Positions 40,942-53,048 of a stretch of DNA of 64,000 nucleotides are shown here, piece after piece. Below the pieces are notes generated by a model that was not told the DNA's origin, did no database searches, and was given only the letters and a program-made list of their open reading frames with translations. A program made the translations under genes and the position numbers. Each line of letters begins with the position of its first letter. Position 1 is the stretch's first letter. The stretch spans positions 1,488,001 to 1,552,000 of the forward strand of contig NZ_CP017481.1 in NCBI RefSeq assembly GCF_002307355.1, written 5' to 3'. The stretch is from Pectobacterium polaris (lineage in GTDB: Bacteria; Pseudomonadota; Gammaproteobacteria; Enterobacterales; Enterobacteriaceae).

Positions 40942-42186
40942 ATGATAAAGGTAACAAACGTAAAGACGATTCTAACGGCACCGGGTGGCATTGATCTGGT
41001 GGTCGTCAAGGTCGAAACCAATCAGGACGGCTTATACGGTTTGGGATGTGCGACCTTTACCCAACGTATTTTCGCGGTTGAAGCGGCGATTAATGAGTAC
41101 ATGAAGCCTTTCCTGATCGGGAAAGATCCTTCTCGTATTGAAGATATCTGGCAGTCTGCTGTTGTGAGCGGCTATTGGCGCAATGGGCCGGTGATGAACA
41201 ATGCGATCTCGGCTATCGATATGGCGCTGTGGGATATCAAGGGTAAAGTCGCTAACCTGCCGGTCTATGAATTGCTGGGCGGCAAATGCCGTGACGGTAT
41301 TCCGCTTTATCGTCATTGCGATGGTGCGGATGCGGTTGCGGCGGAAGATAACATCCGTGCGGCAATGGAAGAAGGCTACCAGTACGTTCGTTGTCAGATG
41401 GGCATGTACGGTGGGGCCGGGACGGAAGACCTCAAACTGATTGCCACTCAGTTGGATAAAGCCAATATCACGCCGAAGCGCTCGCCAAGAACGAAGACGC
41501 CCGGTATTTATTTCGACCCTGATGCTTATGCCAGAAGCATTCCGGCCTTTTTCGATCATCTGCGCAATAAGATTGGGTTTGATGTTGAATTTATTCATGA
41601 TGTTCATGAGCGCGTATCGCCGGTTACCGCGTTGCAAATGGCGAAGTCTCTGGAAGATTACAAGCTCTTTTATCTTGAAGACCCCGTCGCGCCAGAGAAT
41701 GTTGATTTCCTTAGCGTGATGCGCCAACAAACATCCACCCCAATCGCGATGGGAGAACTGTTTGTTCATGTTGCCGAATACAAACACCTGATAACCAATC
41801 ATCTGATTGATTTTATTCGCTGCCATATCAGTATGATCGGTGGGATTACACCAGCCAAAAAACTGGCGACACTCGCCGAGTTTCATGGCGTGAGAACCGC
41901 CTGGCATGGCCCGGGTGATATCTCCCCTATTGGCGTAGTCGCGAATATGCACATTGATATGAGTATTACTAATCTGGGTATTCAAGAATATACGCCGATG
42001 AATGAGGCTCTGCGGGACGTTTTCCCTGGCTGCCCGGATATTGAAGGCGGATACGCGTACCTGAACGATAAGCCAGGATTAGGAATTGATATCGATGAGC
42101 AAAAAGCGAAGCAATTCCCTGTTGAAGGCGGATTGCCGTCATGGACGAATGCACGCTTGCCAGATGGCACTGCGGCACGACCTTAA
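40942..42186 (+). CDS. Sugar-acid dehydratase of the D-mannonate dehydratase subgroup
   Basis: A 414-residue enolase-superfamily enzyme of the ManD/RspA subgroup. Metal ligands are Asp220, Glu246 and Glu272; catalytic residues His222 (HDVHER) and His322 (WHGP) are present. It converts D-mannonate or D-gluconate to 2-keto-3-deoxygluconate. The residue after His-Gly is Pro324; I recall Pro here marking low-activity mannonate or D-gluconate dehydratases, unlike Ala in efficient mannonate enzymes (not checked). With idnD and idnO nearby, D-gluconate is the best guess. An AGGAG site precedes the ATG. Confidence 0.85.
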   Translation: MIKVTNVKTILTAPGGIDLVVVKVETNQDGLYGLGCATFTQRIFAVEAAINEYMKPFLIGKDPSRIEDIWQSAVVSGYWRNGPVMNNAISAIDMALWDIKGKVANLPVYELLGGKCRDGIPLYRHCDGADAVAAEDNIRAAMEEGYQYVRCQMGMYGGAGTEDLKLIATQLDKANITPKRSPRTKTPGIYFDPDAYARSIPAFFDHLRNKIGFDVEFIHDVHERVSPVTALQMAKSLEDYKLFYLEDPVAPENVDFLSVMRQQTSTPIAMGELFVHVAEYKHLITNHLIDFIRCHISMIGGITPAKKLATLAEFHGVRTAWHGPGDISPIGVVANMHIDMSITNLGIQEYTPMNEALRDVFPGCPDIEGGYAYLNDKPGLGIDIDEQKAKQFPVEGGLPSWTNARLPDGTAARP

Positions 42187-42604
42187 TCATCGGTTTAACG
42201 GCATCAATTTGCTTTAATTTCGATTACTTAGAAGCCGACGGCCCTCGCCGGCTTCTATGCGCCTGACGATTCAACGCAGACCAATACAGGGGATAGATTA
42301 TTCTCTGGCAGTGTTGTTTGGCCTTCGCTATTGCAGATGAAAAATTTGTATTTAATAAAAAAACTCTTACTTATCATTTTGTTAAATAAGATTATCCGCT
42401 TATATCCCCACAAAACGAACAAAATCTGATAAGCTATCCGCCGATTTTATGCCTGTGTGTAAGCTATCGTGTAGCGGTTTAAAACAGCCGGATTTTGTCC
42501 GGTGACGTTTACACACATTGGCAAGCAGCATTTCGAATAGCGGTTTGCAGGTTACTGACTGCGCGGTTATTCGCCATATTTTCTCGATAAACTTGGAGGT
42601 TTTC
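42187..42604. other. Intergenic region upstream of sspA
   Basis: 418 bases. A weak hairpin, AGAAGCCG / CGGCTTCT at 42230-42256, may end the dehydratase transcript. The rest is A+T-rich and must hold the sspA promoter and leader, not placed. AACTTGGAGG supplies the sspA ribosome-binding site. No gene is evident. Confidence 0.55.
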
Positions 42605-43246
42605 ATGGCTGTCGCTGCCAACAAACGTTCGGTAATGACGCTGTTTTCTGGTCCATCCGACATTTTTAGCCATCAGGTCCGCATCGTATTGGCGGAAAAG
42701 GGTGTGAGTGTCGAGATTGAGCAGGTAGACATGGATAATCTGCCTCAGGATCTTATTGACCTCAATCCTTACGGTTCCGTGCCAACGCTGGTCGATCGCG
42801 AACTGACGCTCTATGAATCCCGTATTATCATGGAGTATCTGGATGAACGTTTTCCTCATCCGCCGTTAATGCCTGTCTATCCGGTTGCGCGCGGTAACAG
42901 CCGCCTGATGATGCACCGCATTGAGAGCGACTGGTATTCTTTGCTGAAGAAAATTACGCACGGTAGCGCTCAGGAAGCGGACGCAGCACGTAAGCAATTG
43001 CGTGAAGAACTGTTGGCCATTGCCCCTGTGTTCAATGAAGCGCCTTACTTCATGAGCGAAGAGTTCAGCCTAGTGGATTGCTATCTGGCTCCGCTGCTGT
43101 GGCGTCTGCCGCAGTTAGGCATTGAACTGAGTGGTTCGGGCGCGAAAGAGCTGAAAGGCTACATGACTCGCGTCTTTGAGCGTGATGCGTTCCTGGCTTC
43201 CCTGACGGAAGTGGAACGTGAAATGCGTTTGCAAACCCGAGGTTAA
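42605..43246 (+). CDS. sspA: Stringent starvation protein A
   Basis: A 213-residue glutathione-transferase-fold protein without transferase activity that binds RNA polymerase, supporting stationary-phase acid tolerance and virulence genes. The conserved surface patch FPHPPLMPVYPVARG is present. Start at MAVAANKRSVM is the family N-terminus with a strong GGAGG site. Operon with sspB, 5 bases downstream. Confidence 0.97.
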   Translation: MAVAANKRSVMTLFSGPSDIFSHQVRIVLAEKGVSVEIEQVDMDNLPQDLIDLNPYGSVPTLVDRELTLYESRIIMEYLDERFPHPPLMPVYPVARGNSRLMMHRIESDWYSLLKKITHGSAQEADAARKQLREELLAIAPVFNEAPYFMSEEFSLVDCYLAPLLWRLPQLGIELSGSGAKELKGYMTRVFERDAFLASLTEVEREMRLQTRG

Positions 43247-43251
43247 ACCGT

Positions 43252-43755
43252 ATGGCGTTGTCTCAACTGTCTCCGCGTCGTCCGTATTTATTACGGGCTT
43301 TTTATGATTGGTTGCTGGATAACCAATTAACGCCTCATCTGGTGGTAGATGTCACTCTGCCGGATGTTATGGTGCCGATGGAGTTCGCCCGTGACGGCCA
43401 GATCGTGCTGAATATCGCACCGCGCGCTGTTGGCGGCCTTGAGTTAGCTGATGACAGCGTTCGTTTCAATGCCCGTTTTGGCGGCGTACCACGTCAGGTT
43501 TATGTGCCGATGGCGGCCGTCATGGCGATTTATGCACGTGAGAACGGGGCTGGAACGATGTTTGAGTCCGAACCTGCTTACGAATCTGCAGGTGAATATG
43601 AAGACTTTCAGGAAGGCGCACCCGCTTCAGGGACGGTCATGTCGATTGTCGATAGTTCACCTGATTCTGAAGCGCCTGACGATGGCTCGGGTTCTGATGA
43701 TGAACCACCACAGCCACCTAAAGGTGGCCGACCGTCGCTACGGGTCGTGAAGTAA
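43252..43755 (+). CDS. sspB: SspB, ClpXP specificity adaptor
   Basis: A 167-residue adaptor that brings ssrA-tagged proteins to ClpXP. It has an N-terminal substrate-binding domain (about 1-110), then an acidic flexible linker, then the C-terminal ClpX-docking peptide RPSLRVVK, all intact. Confidence 0.97.
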   Translation: MALSQLSPRRPYLLRAFYDWLLDNQLTPHLVVDVTLPDVMVPMEFARDGQIVLNIAPRAVGGLELADDSVRFNARFGGVPRQVYVPMAAVMAIYARENGAGTMFESEPAYESAGEYEDFQEGAPASGTVMSIVDSSPDSEAPDDGSGSDDEPPQPPKGGRPSLRVVK

Positions 43756-43760
43756 TGTTT

Positions 43761-43788
43761 AAGGGCACCCTTGTGGTGCCCTTTCTTA
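43761..43788 (+). terminator. Terminator after sspB
   Basis: AAGGGCACC / GGTGCCCTT arms around CTTGT, then TCTTATT. Sits between convergent sspB and the diacetyl reductase gene. Confidence 0.8.
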
Positions 43789-43813
43789 TTCCCGTTATTC
43801 GCTGACTATACGG

Positions 43814-44963
<1,150 letters not shown>

Positions 44964-45377
44964 ATGCATCAAGGTCGTTGTTTATGTGGTGGCGTGACGA
45001 TTTCCACGGCGTATTCGGTGAGTAAGGTCGATGCCTGCCACTGTGGAATGTGCCAGACGTGGGGCGGTGGTCCGCTCATGGCTATTGAATGTACGGATCC
45101 GGCGATTGCCATCGAGGGTGAGGAAAATATTACGGTCTGGCAGTCATCGGAATGGGCCGAACGTGGTTTTTGCCGCGTATGTGGAACGCACCTGTTCTAT
45201 CGGCTGCGTAGCGGTGGTACTTATCATATTCCGGCGGGTCTTTTTGCTGACGAGACCAATAAAACGTTGGTATCGCAGATTTATATTGATAAGAAACCGA
45301 GCTACTACTCGCTTGCTGAGAAAACGCCGATGCTGACGGAACAGGATGTGATTGACCTGTATTCAGGTAAAGATTGA
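44964..45377 (+). CDS. GFA-family (Mss4-like) zinc protein
   Basis: A 137-residue protein of the glutathione-dependent formaldehyde-activating (GFA) family. The zinc motifs are CLCG at the N-terminus, CHCGMC (residues 25-30) and CRVCG (about 75-79). The family name comes from one member; most members, including this one, have no proven reaction. The start is chosen for the strong AGGAGAGGGA site. It has no clear partner gene nearby. Confidence 0.85.
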   Translation: MHQGRCLCGGVTISTAYSVSKVDACHCGMCQTWGGGPLMAIECTDPAIAIEGEENITVWQSSEWAERGFCRVCGTHLFYRLRSGGTYHIPAGLFADETNKTLVSQIYIDKKPSYYSLAEKTPMLTEQDVIDLYSGKD

Positions 45378-45410
45378 GTATTCAAATAAAGACTGAATCG
45401 GGTGAAGGCT

Positions 45411-45440
45411 GAAAAAGAAAAGGGCAGCTAGCGCTGCCCT
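45411..45440 (-). terminator. Terminator after gltD
   Basis: On the minus strand AGGGCAGC / GCTGCCCT arms around a 4-base loop, followed by TTTCTTTTTC. Lies 20 bases past the gltD stop. Confidence 0.88.
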
Positions 45441-45459
45441 CAAGAGACGAGATGTGTTT

Positions 45460-46887
<1,428 letters not shown>

Positions 46888-49800
46888 TTACTGCGCCTGA
46901 ACCCGCAGCTCGGCTGCGGAACGACTACGGTGACCCAACAATGCCTTCACATCACTTGACTTCGGTTTCACCAGAGCAAATTTCGGTGCCCAGGTCGGCC
47001 AGTTAGCGAGGATCTCTTCTCCGCGGTGTGAACCGGTATTCTGCACGTGCTCGGTGATCAGGCCACGAAGATGTTCTTCATGAATAGCCAGTTCTTCGAC
47101 ATCCAGTACTTCCACCAGTTCCGGGTTAACGCGTTTGCGGAATTCACCGTCTTCATCCAGCACGTAGGCGAATCCACCAGTCATACCTGCGCCAAAGTTC
47201 ACGCCAGTACGGCCCAGCACGCAGACGATACCGCCTGTCATGTATTCACAGCCGTTATCGCCGATGCCTTCTACCACGGTGATACAGCCGGAGTTACGTA
47301 CGGCGAAACGCTCACCTGCACGGCCTGCGGCAAACAGCTTACCGCCGGTAGCGCCGTAGAGGCAGGTGTTACCGATGATGCTGGCTTCGTGGCTGCGGAA
47401 GGCTGAACCTACAGGAGGACGCACGGAGATGCTGCCGCCTGCCATGCCTTTGCCCACGTAGTCGTTGGCATCGCCGGTTAATTTCAGTTCCAGGCCGCCT
47501 GCGTTCCAGACGCCAAAGCTCTGTCCTGCGGTACCGGAGAAGTAAGCTCTAATCGGATCGCCAGCCAGCCCTTGATCGCCATGTTTCTCAGCAATTGCGC
47601 CAGACAGCGTCGCGCCGACGGAGCGATCGGTGTTGCGGATATCGAAGTAGAGCGCTTTGCCCTGTTTCGCATCAAGGTGCGGCTGTGCCTGTGCCAGCAG
47701 CTCTTTGTTCAACAAGCCTTTATCGAACGATAGATTGCTTTCAGTGCAGTACAGCGCTTTGCCCGGCTGAGGCTGTGCAGCGTGCAGCAGCGGCGACAGA
47801 TCCAGCTTGTTCTGTTTCGCAGTGAAACCGTCCAGCTCGACCAGCAAGTCGGTACGACCAATCAGATCTACCAGACGGCTGACGCCCAGTTCTGCCATCA
47901 GCACGCGAGTTTCATGCGCGATGAAGTGGAAGTAGTTGGTTACACGTTCAGGCAGGCCGTGGTAGTGATCGCGGCGCAGCTTCTCATCCTGCGTTGCAAC
48001 GCCTGTTGCACAGTTATTCAGGTGACAGATACGCAGGTATTTACAGCCCAGCGCCACCATCGGTCCGGTGCCGAAGCCGAAGCTTTCGGCGCCCAGAATC
48101 GCCGCTTTGACGATATCCAGACCGGTTTTCAAGCCACCGTCCACCTGAAGGCGGATTTTGTGGCGCAGGCCGTTGGATACCAGAGCCTGTTGCGTTTCAA
48201 CCAGACCCAGTTCCCACGGGCAACCTGCGTATTTCACGGAGGACAGCGGGCTGGCACCAGTACCACCGTCGTAACCGGCGATGGTGATCAAATCGGCGTA
48301 CGCCTTGGCAACGCCCGTAGCGATAGTACCAACGCCCGGTTCGGACACCAGTTTTACCGAAATCATCGCTTTCGGGTTGACTTGTTTCAGATCGAAAATC
48401 AGCTGTGCCAGATCTTCGATAGAGTAAATATCGTGGTGCGGTGGTGGTGAAATCAGCGTCACGCCCGGCACGGAATAACGCAAACGAGCAATGTACGGCG
48501 TGACTTTATCACCCGGTAACTGACCGCCTTCGCCTGGCTTCGCGCCCTGCGCCACTTTAATCTGAATCACATCGGCGTTAACCAGATAGGCTGGTGTCAC
48601 ACCAAAGCGACCAGAAGCAACCTGCTTGATACGGGACACTTTATTGGTGCCGTAACGCGCCGGGTCTTCGCCGCCTTCACCGGAGTTGGAGAAACCGCCC
48701 AGTCCGTTCATCGCCTCAGCCAGCGATTCATGGGCTTCGGGGCTGAGTGCACCGATGGACATGGCTGCGGTATCGAAGCGTTTGAACATTTCAGAAGCGG
48801 GTTCAACGCTGTCGATCGCGATGGCCGCGCCTTCTTGTGGTTTCAGTGCCAGCAGGTCGCGTAAGGTCGCAGCTGGGCGCTCGTTAACCAGTTTGGCGTA
48901 TTGCTCGTAATCGCTGTACTCCCCAGTTTTCACCGCGGTTTGCAGCGTGGTGACCACATCTGGGTTGTAGGCATGGTATTCGCCGCCGTGAACAAACTTC
49001 AGCAGGCCGCCCTGTTCCAACGTTTTACGCTTCAGCCAGGCACGCTTGGACAGGTTCAACAGATCCTGTTCAAAGTCGCTGTAGTTTGCACCGCCGATGC
49101 GGCTGACGACGCCCAGGAAGCATTGCGTCGACACATCTTTATGCAGGCCCACGGCTTCAAACAGCTTGGAACAGCGATAAGACGCAATCGTCGAGATGCC
49201 CATTTTGGACATAATCTTGTACAGGCCTTTATTGATGCCGTTACGATAGTTCAGCATCACGGCACGATAAGGTTTGTCGATGGTGTGGTTATCGACCATC
49301 CGCGCCAACGTTTCGTAGGCGAGGTAAGGATAGATAGCCGTCGCACCAAAGCCTAACAGCACGGCAAAGTGGTGTGGATCGCGCGCACTGGCGGTTTCGA
49401 CAATGATGTTGGCATCACAGCGCAGGCTCTTTTCGACCAGACGGCGCTGAACGGCACCCACGGCCATCGGCGCAGGGACAGGCAAGCGTGATTCGCTAAT
49501 GCCACGGTCGGAGAGCACCAGTAGAACGGCACCGTCTCTGACTTTGCTTTCTGCTTCGTCACACAGTTTCTCGATTGTCTGTTGCAGCGTTTGCTGCGAC
49601 GGATCAAACGTCAGATCCAGCGTGTCGGCGCGATAGTGCAGCTCATCCTGTGACGTCAGCTGGGTGAAGTCGGAGTAAAGCAGAATCGGCGATTTAAAGC
49701 TCAGGCGGTGAGCCTGACCTTCTGCTTCACAGAAGACGTTCATCTCGCGGCCAATGCTGGTCGCCAGCGACATCACATGGGCTTCACGCAGCGGATCGAT

Positions 49801-51348
49801 CGGCGGGTTGGTCACCTGCGCGAACTGCTGACGGAAGTAGTCATAAATGATGCGTGGACGGCTGGACAACACGGCAAACGGCGTATCGTCGCCCATTGAA
49901 CCAGTCGCTTCCTGACCGTTCTCGCCCAGTACACGGATGACCTGATCCAGCTCTTCGCTGCTGTAACCGTACTGTTTCTGGAAGGTCTCCAACAGCTCAT
50001 CGTCGAATTCACGACTGCCGACCTGCTCGTCTGGCAACTCTTCAAACGGCACCAGACGCTTAACGTTTTTCTCCATCCACTCTTTGTAAGGGTGGCGGCT
50101 TTTCAAGTCGTCATCGGTTTCGGCAGAGTGCAGGATGCGGCCGCTGCGGGTGTCGATCACCATCAGCTCGCCCGGACCGACGCGGCCTTTTTCAACCACT
50201 TCGTCCGGCTGATAATCCCAGATACCGACTTCAGAGGCGCAGGTGATCAGCTTGTCTTTGGTGATGACGTAGCGCGCAGGGCGCAGGCCGTTACGATCCA
50301 GGTTACAGGCGGCATAGCGCCCGTCGGACATCACGATACCGGCCGGGCCATCCCACGGCTCCATGTGCATGGAGTTAAAGTCGAAGAAGGCGCGCAGCTC
50401 AGGATCCATATCCGGGTTGTTCTGCCAGGCTGGCGGAACGAGCAAACGCATGGCACGGATGATATCCATCCCGCCGCTCAGGAACAGTTCCAGCATGTTA
50501 TCCAGCGAGCTGGAATCAGAGCCGGTTTCGTTGACGAACGGTGCGGCATCCTGCAAATCTGGGATCAGCGGCGTTTTGAACTTGTAAGCACGCGCGCGTG
50601 CCCACTGGCGGTTACCCGCGATGGTGTTGATCTCGCCGTTGTGCGCCAGATAGCGGAACGGCTGAGCCAGCGGCCAGCGTGGAACGGTGTTGGTTGAGAA
50701 GCGTTGGTGGAACAGGCAAATTGCCGATTCCAAACGCAGATCGGCCAGATCGAGGTAGAAGCGTGGCAGATCCGCTGGCATGCACAGACCTTTATAGATC
50801 GTGACCAGATTGGAGAAGCTACAAACGTAGAACTCTTTATCTTCAATGCGCTTTTCGATACGACGACGCGCCATGAACAGGCGACGTTCCATATCACGTT
50901 GACGCCAGCCAGCTGGGGCGTTAACGAAAATTTGCTCAATACGCGGCATGGACGACAGGGCAATTTCCCCCAGTACATCCGGATTGGTCGGAACTTCACG
51001 CCAGCCCAGTACGGACAGCGTTTCGTTCTGCAACTCTTCTTCTACAATCCGACGTGTGGCGCGAGCCAGCTCTTCGTCCTGATTGAGAAACATCATGCCA
51101 ACGGCGTAGTTTTTGGCTAAACGCCAGCCGTGCTCTTCCGCCACCAGACGAAAGAAACGATCGGGCTTCTGAAGTAATAAACCGCAGCCGTCGCCAGTCT
51201 TGCCGTCAGCAAGGATTGCGCCACGGTGCTGCATGCGTGCGAGTGCGTGAATAGCAGTACGCACTACTTTATGGCTCGGCTCACCTTCTATATGGGCGAT
51301 TAATCCGAAACCACAGTTATCTCTCTCTTGGGATGCATCGTACAACAT
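46888..51348 (-). CDS. gltB: Glutamate synthase large subunit
   Basis: A 1486-residue glutamine amidotransferase and synthase subunit: it releases ammonia from glutamine and adds it to 2-oxoglutarate. After removal of an 11-residue propeptide the nucleophile Cys12 (RDNCGFG) becomes N-terminal. Domain order is glutaminase (12-430), central, FMN-binding synthase (about 800-1200, with CKYLRICHLNNC for the iron-sulfur cluster) and C-terminal beta-helix. The ATG at 51348 is chosen because GGGGAGG lies 9 bases upstream; a GTG 12 codons earlier is worse. Confidence 0.97.
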   Translation of the reverse strand: MLYDASQERDNCGFGLIAHIEGEPSHKVVRTAIHALARMQHRGAILADGKTGDGCGLLLQKPDRFFRLVAEEHGWRLAKNYAVGMMFLNQDEELARATRRIVEEELQNETLSVLGWREVPTNPDVLGEIALSSMPRIEQIFVNAPAGWRQRDMERRLFMARRRIEKRIEDKEFYVCSFSNLVTIYKGLCMPADLPRFYLDLADLRLESAICLFHQRFSTNTVPRWPLAQPFRYLAHNGEINTIAGNRQWARARAYKFKTPLIPDLQDAAPFVNETGSDSSSLDNMLELFLSGGMDIIRAMRLLVPPAWQNNPDMDPELRAFFDFNSMHMEPWDGPAGIVMSDGRYAACNLDRNGLRPARYVITKDKLITCASEVGIWDYQPDEVVEKGRVGPGELMVIDTRSGRILHSAETDDDLKSRHPYKEWMEKNVKRLVPFEELPDEQVGSREFDDELLETFQKQYGYSSEELDQVIRVLGENGQEATGSMGDDTPFAVLSSRPRIIYDYFRQQFAQVTNPPIDPLREAHVMSLATSIGREMNVFCEAEGQAHRLSFKSPILLYSDFTQLTSQDELHYRADTLDLTFDPSQQTLQQTIEKLCDEAESKVRDGAVLLVLSDRGISESRLPVPAPMAVGAVQRRLVEKSLRCDANIIVETASARDPHHFAVLLGFGATAIYPYLAYETLARMVDNHTIDKPYRAVMLNYRNGINKGLYKIMSKMGISTIASYRCSKLFEAVGLHKDVSTQCFLGVVSRIGGANYSDFEQDLLNLSKRAWLKRKTLEQGGLLKFVHGGEYHAYNPDVVTTLQTAVKTGEYSDYEQYAKLVNERPAATLRDLLALKPQEGAAIAIDSVEPASEMFKRFDTAAMSIGALSPEAHESLAEAMNGLGGFSNSGEGGEDPARYGTNKVSRIKQVASGRFGVTPAYLVNADVIQIKVAQGAKPGEGGQLPGDKVTPYIARLRYSVPGVTLISPPPHHDIYSIEDLAQLIFDLKQVNPKAMISVKLVSEPGVGTIATGVAKAYADLITIAGYDGGTGASPLSSVKYAGCPWELGLVETQQALVSNGLRHKIRLQVDGGLKTGLDIVKAAILGAESFGFGTGPMVALGCKYLRICHLNNCATGVATQDEKLRRDHYHGLPERVTNYFHFIAHETRVLMAELGVSRLVDLIGRTDLLVELDGFTAKQNKLDLSPLLHAAQPQPGKALYCTESNLSFDKGLLNKELLAQAQPHLDAKQGKALYFDIRNTDRSVGATLSGAIAEKHGDQGLAGDPIRAYFSGTAGQSFGVWNAGGLELKLTGDANDYVGKGMAGGSISVRPPVGSAFRSHEASIIGNTCLYGATGGKLFAAGRAGERFAVRNSGCITVVEGIGDNGCEYMTGGIVCVLGRTGVNFGAGMTGGFAYVLDEDGEFRKRVNPELVEVLDVEELAIHEEHLRGLITEHVQNTGSHRGEEILANWPTWAPKFALVKPKSSDVKALLGHRSRSAAELRVQAQ

Positions 51349-51999
51349 GTTAGTGAACCTCCCCAGGCTCTGTGTGACTCTCACAACCTACTGCGAGAAA
51401 GTACCGTGGCGTTGAGCGGCTAGTATTACGCTCTCTTCTTCGGCCTCTCGTGACGGTCTCACAAGTGGTAAATGACTTGTTTTTAGAGGGAGTCTTCATT
51501 TACTGCATAAATATGACGAGTCGTGTGCCCGTCAGGAAAGCTTCCAGCGGATCCCCAAATTAGCGAGAAAGCCTGTTCAGGTCAAATACCAGTGTAAAAT
51601 GTGCTGATAAGCGATAATTTTTAATTATACCTATGAAAGATAATGATTTTTTTAGAAAAACTATCTCGGTAAATGAATATGGGGTTTAATTGAAGTGTGA
51701 GCTGTATCACTATACAAAAGCGTGAGAACCCTTCTCCGTGCTATGTTCTTTCTACGTCGCAGCATATTATGCTGTATATGGCTACTTTTAGATTTTATGA
51801 AACTATTTTTAAGTATTGCTTCATCTTTTCATTAAGCGAGCAGGCGGGATAAGAAAAATTAATTAGCACCGACGTGAGTTTATTTTCACTAAAAGCGAAT
51901 AAAAATTCATTTCATTGGGATGTGTGTGATTGATCGCGGTCATCGCGAAGGGAGCGAGAGAAAGGTAGTCTGCTGTTCCTCAAGGGAGCAGGCTAGAAT
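51349..51999. promoter_or_regulatory. gltB-yhcC intergenic region with an Lrp-consensus site
   Basis: 651 bases between the divergent gltB and yhcC starts. There is no credible gene. It is A+T-rich and must hold the gltB promoter and leader. The stand-out element is an Lrp-consensus match at 51760-51774. Confidence 0.6.
51760..51774. promoter_or_regulatory. Exact match to the Lrp consensus
   Basis: CAGCATATTATGCTG fits all 15 positions of the Lrp selection consensus YAGHAWATTWTDCTR and is a perfect palindrome. It lies 412 bases upstream of the gltB start. Lrp activates gltBD in E. coli from distal sites, so direct control here is likely. Confidence 0.65.
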
Positions 52000-52929
52000 A
52001 TGCAATTGCAAAAATTAATCAATATGTTTGGCGGAAATCTTCAACGTCGCTATGGCGAGAAGATCCACAAGCTGACGCTGCACGGTGGGTTTAACTGCCC
52101 AAACCGTGATGGCACGCTGGGGCGCGGCGGTTGCACGTTCTGTAATGTGGCCTCGTTTGCCGATGAGCAGATGCAGCAAAGCAGCATCGCACAGCAGTTG
52201 GAAGCGCAGGCGGGAAAGGTGAACCGAGCCAAACGCTATCTGGCATATTTTCAGGCGTATACCAGCACCTATGCCGAGGTTCAGGTGCTGGAAAGCATGT
52301 ATCAGGAAGCGTTGAAGCAGGCTGAAATGGTGGGGATTTGCGTGGGCACTCGCCCCGACTGTGTGCCCGATGCGGTGCTGGATTTGCTGTCCCGCTATCA
52401 TGAACAGGGTTACGAGGTTTGGCTGGAACTGGGGCTGCAAAGCGCATGCGACAAAACGCTGCATCGGATTAATCGCGGCCATGACTTCGCCTGCTATCAG
52501 GAAACCACTCGCCGAGCGCGTGAGCGCGGTCTGAAAGTGTGTAGTCATCTGATTGTCGGTTTACCGGGAGAAGACGCACAGCGCTGCTTATCGACGCTGG
52601 AGCAGGTGGTTGAAACCGGTGTAGAGGGCATTAAGCTGCATCCTCTCCATATCGTGGAAGGCAGCACGATGGCGAAAGCCTGGCGAGCGGGAAGGCTGCC
52701 CGAACTGGCGCTGGATCGCTACGTGGAGACGGCGGGAGAGATGATTCGCCATACACCGCCGGATGTGATTTATCACCGCATTTCCGCCAGCGCTCGCCGC
52801 CCGACCCTGCTGGCACCGCTCTGGTGTGAAAACCGTTGGACGGGCATGGTAGAGCTGGATCGCTATCTGCAAACGCATGGCGTACAGGGTTCTGCGCTGG
52901 GTACGCCTTACCGTTACGATGGGGCTTGA
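52000..52929 (+). CDS. yhcC: YhcC, radical SAM protein
   Basis: A 309-residue radical SAM protein. The cluster cysteines Cys33, Cys45 and Cys48 (CPNRDG...GGCTFC) have the unusual spacing of this family. Its reaction is unproven. The order gltBD-yhcC-arcB is conserved in enterobacteria. Confidence 0.93.
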   Translation: MQLQKLINMFGGNLQRRYGEKIHKLTLHGGFNCPNRDGTLGRGGCTFCNVASFADEQMQQSSIAQQLEAQAGKVNRAKRYLAYFQAYTSTYAEVQVLESMYQEALKQAEMVGICVGTRPDCVPDAVLDLLSRYHEQGYEVWLELGLQSACDKTLHRINRGHDFACYQETTRRARERGLKVCSHLIVGLPGEDAQRCLSTLEQVVETGVEGIKLHPLHIVEGSTMAKAWRAGRLPELALDRYVETAGEMIRHTPPDVIYHRISASARRPTLLAPLWCENRWTGMVELDRYLQTHGVQGSALGTPYRYDGA

Positions 52930-53048
52930 TGTGTCAGAAGACACGGGCGGTAGACGCCGATATTTCGTGCCGTGAATCTGCGTGGCGGCACCGTATACGT
53001 CGCCATTTTACGTTATGATGCGCGGGTGGGTGACTAAGGGAAATCGCT

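Noticed and set aside
41032..41985. A 317-codon frame antisense to the sugar-acid dehydratase
   Set aside because: It is the complement of a strongly conserved enzyme and has no recognisable domain.
42428..42470. Repeat of TAAGCTATC in the sspA upstream region
   Set aside because: Only two short copies in A+T-rich DNA; could be chance and forms no recognised element.
51349..51384. GTG start of gltB at 51384
   Set aside because: The ATG at 51348 has a much stronger GGGGAGG site and gives an 11-residue propeptide before the catalytic Cys, close to the known form.
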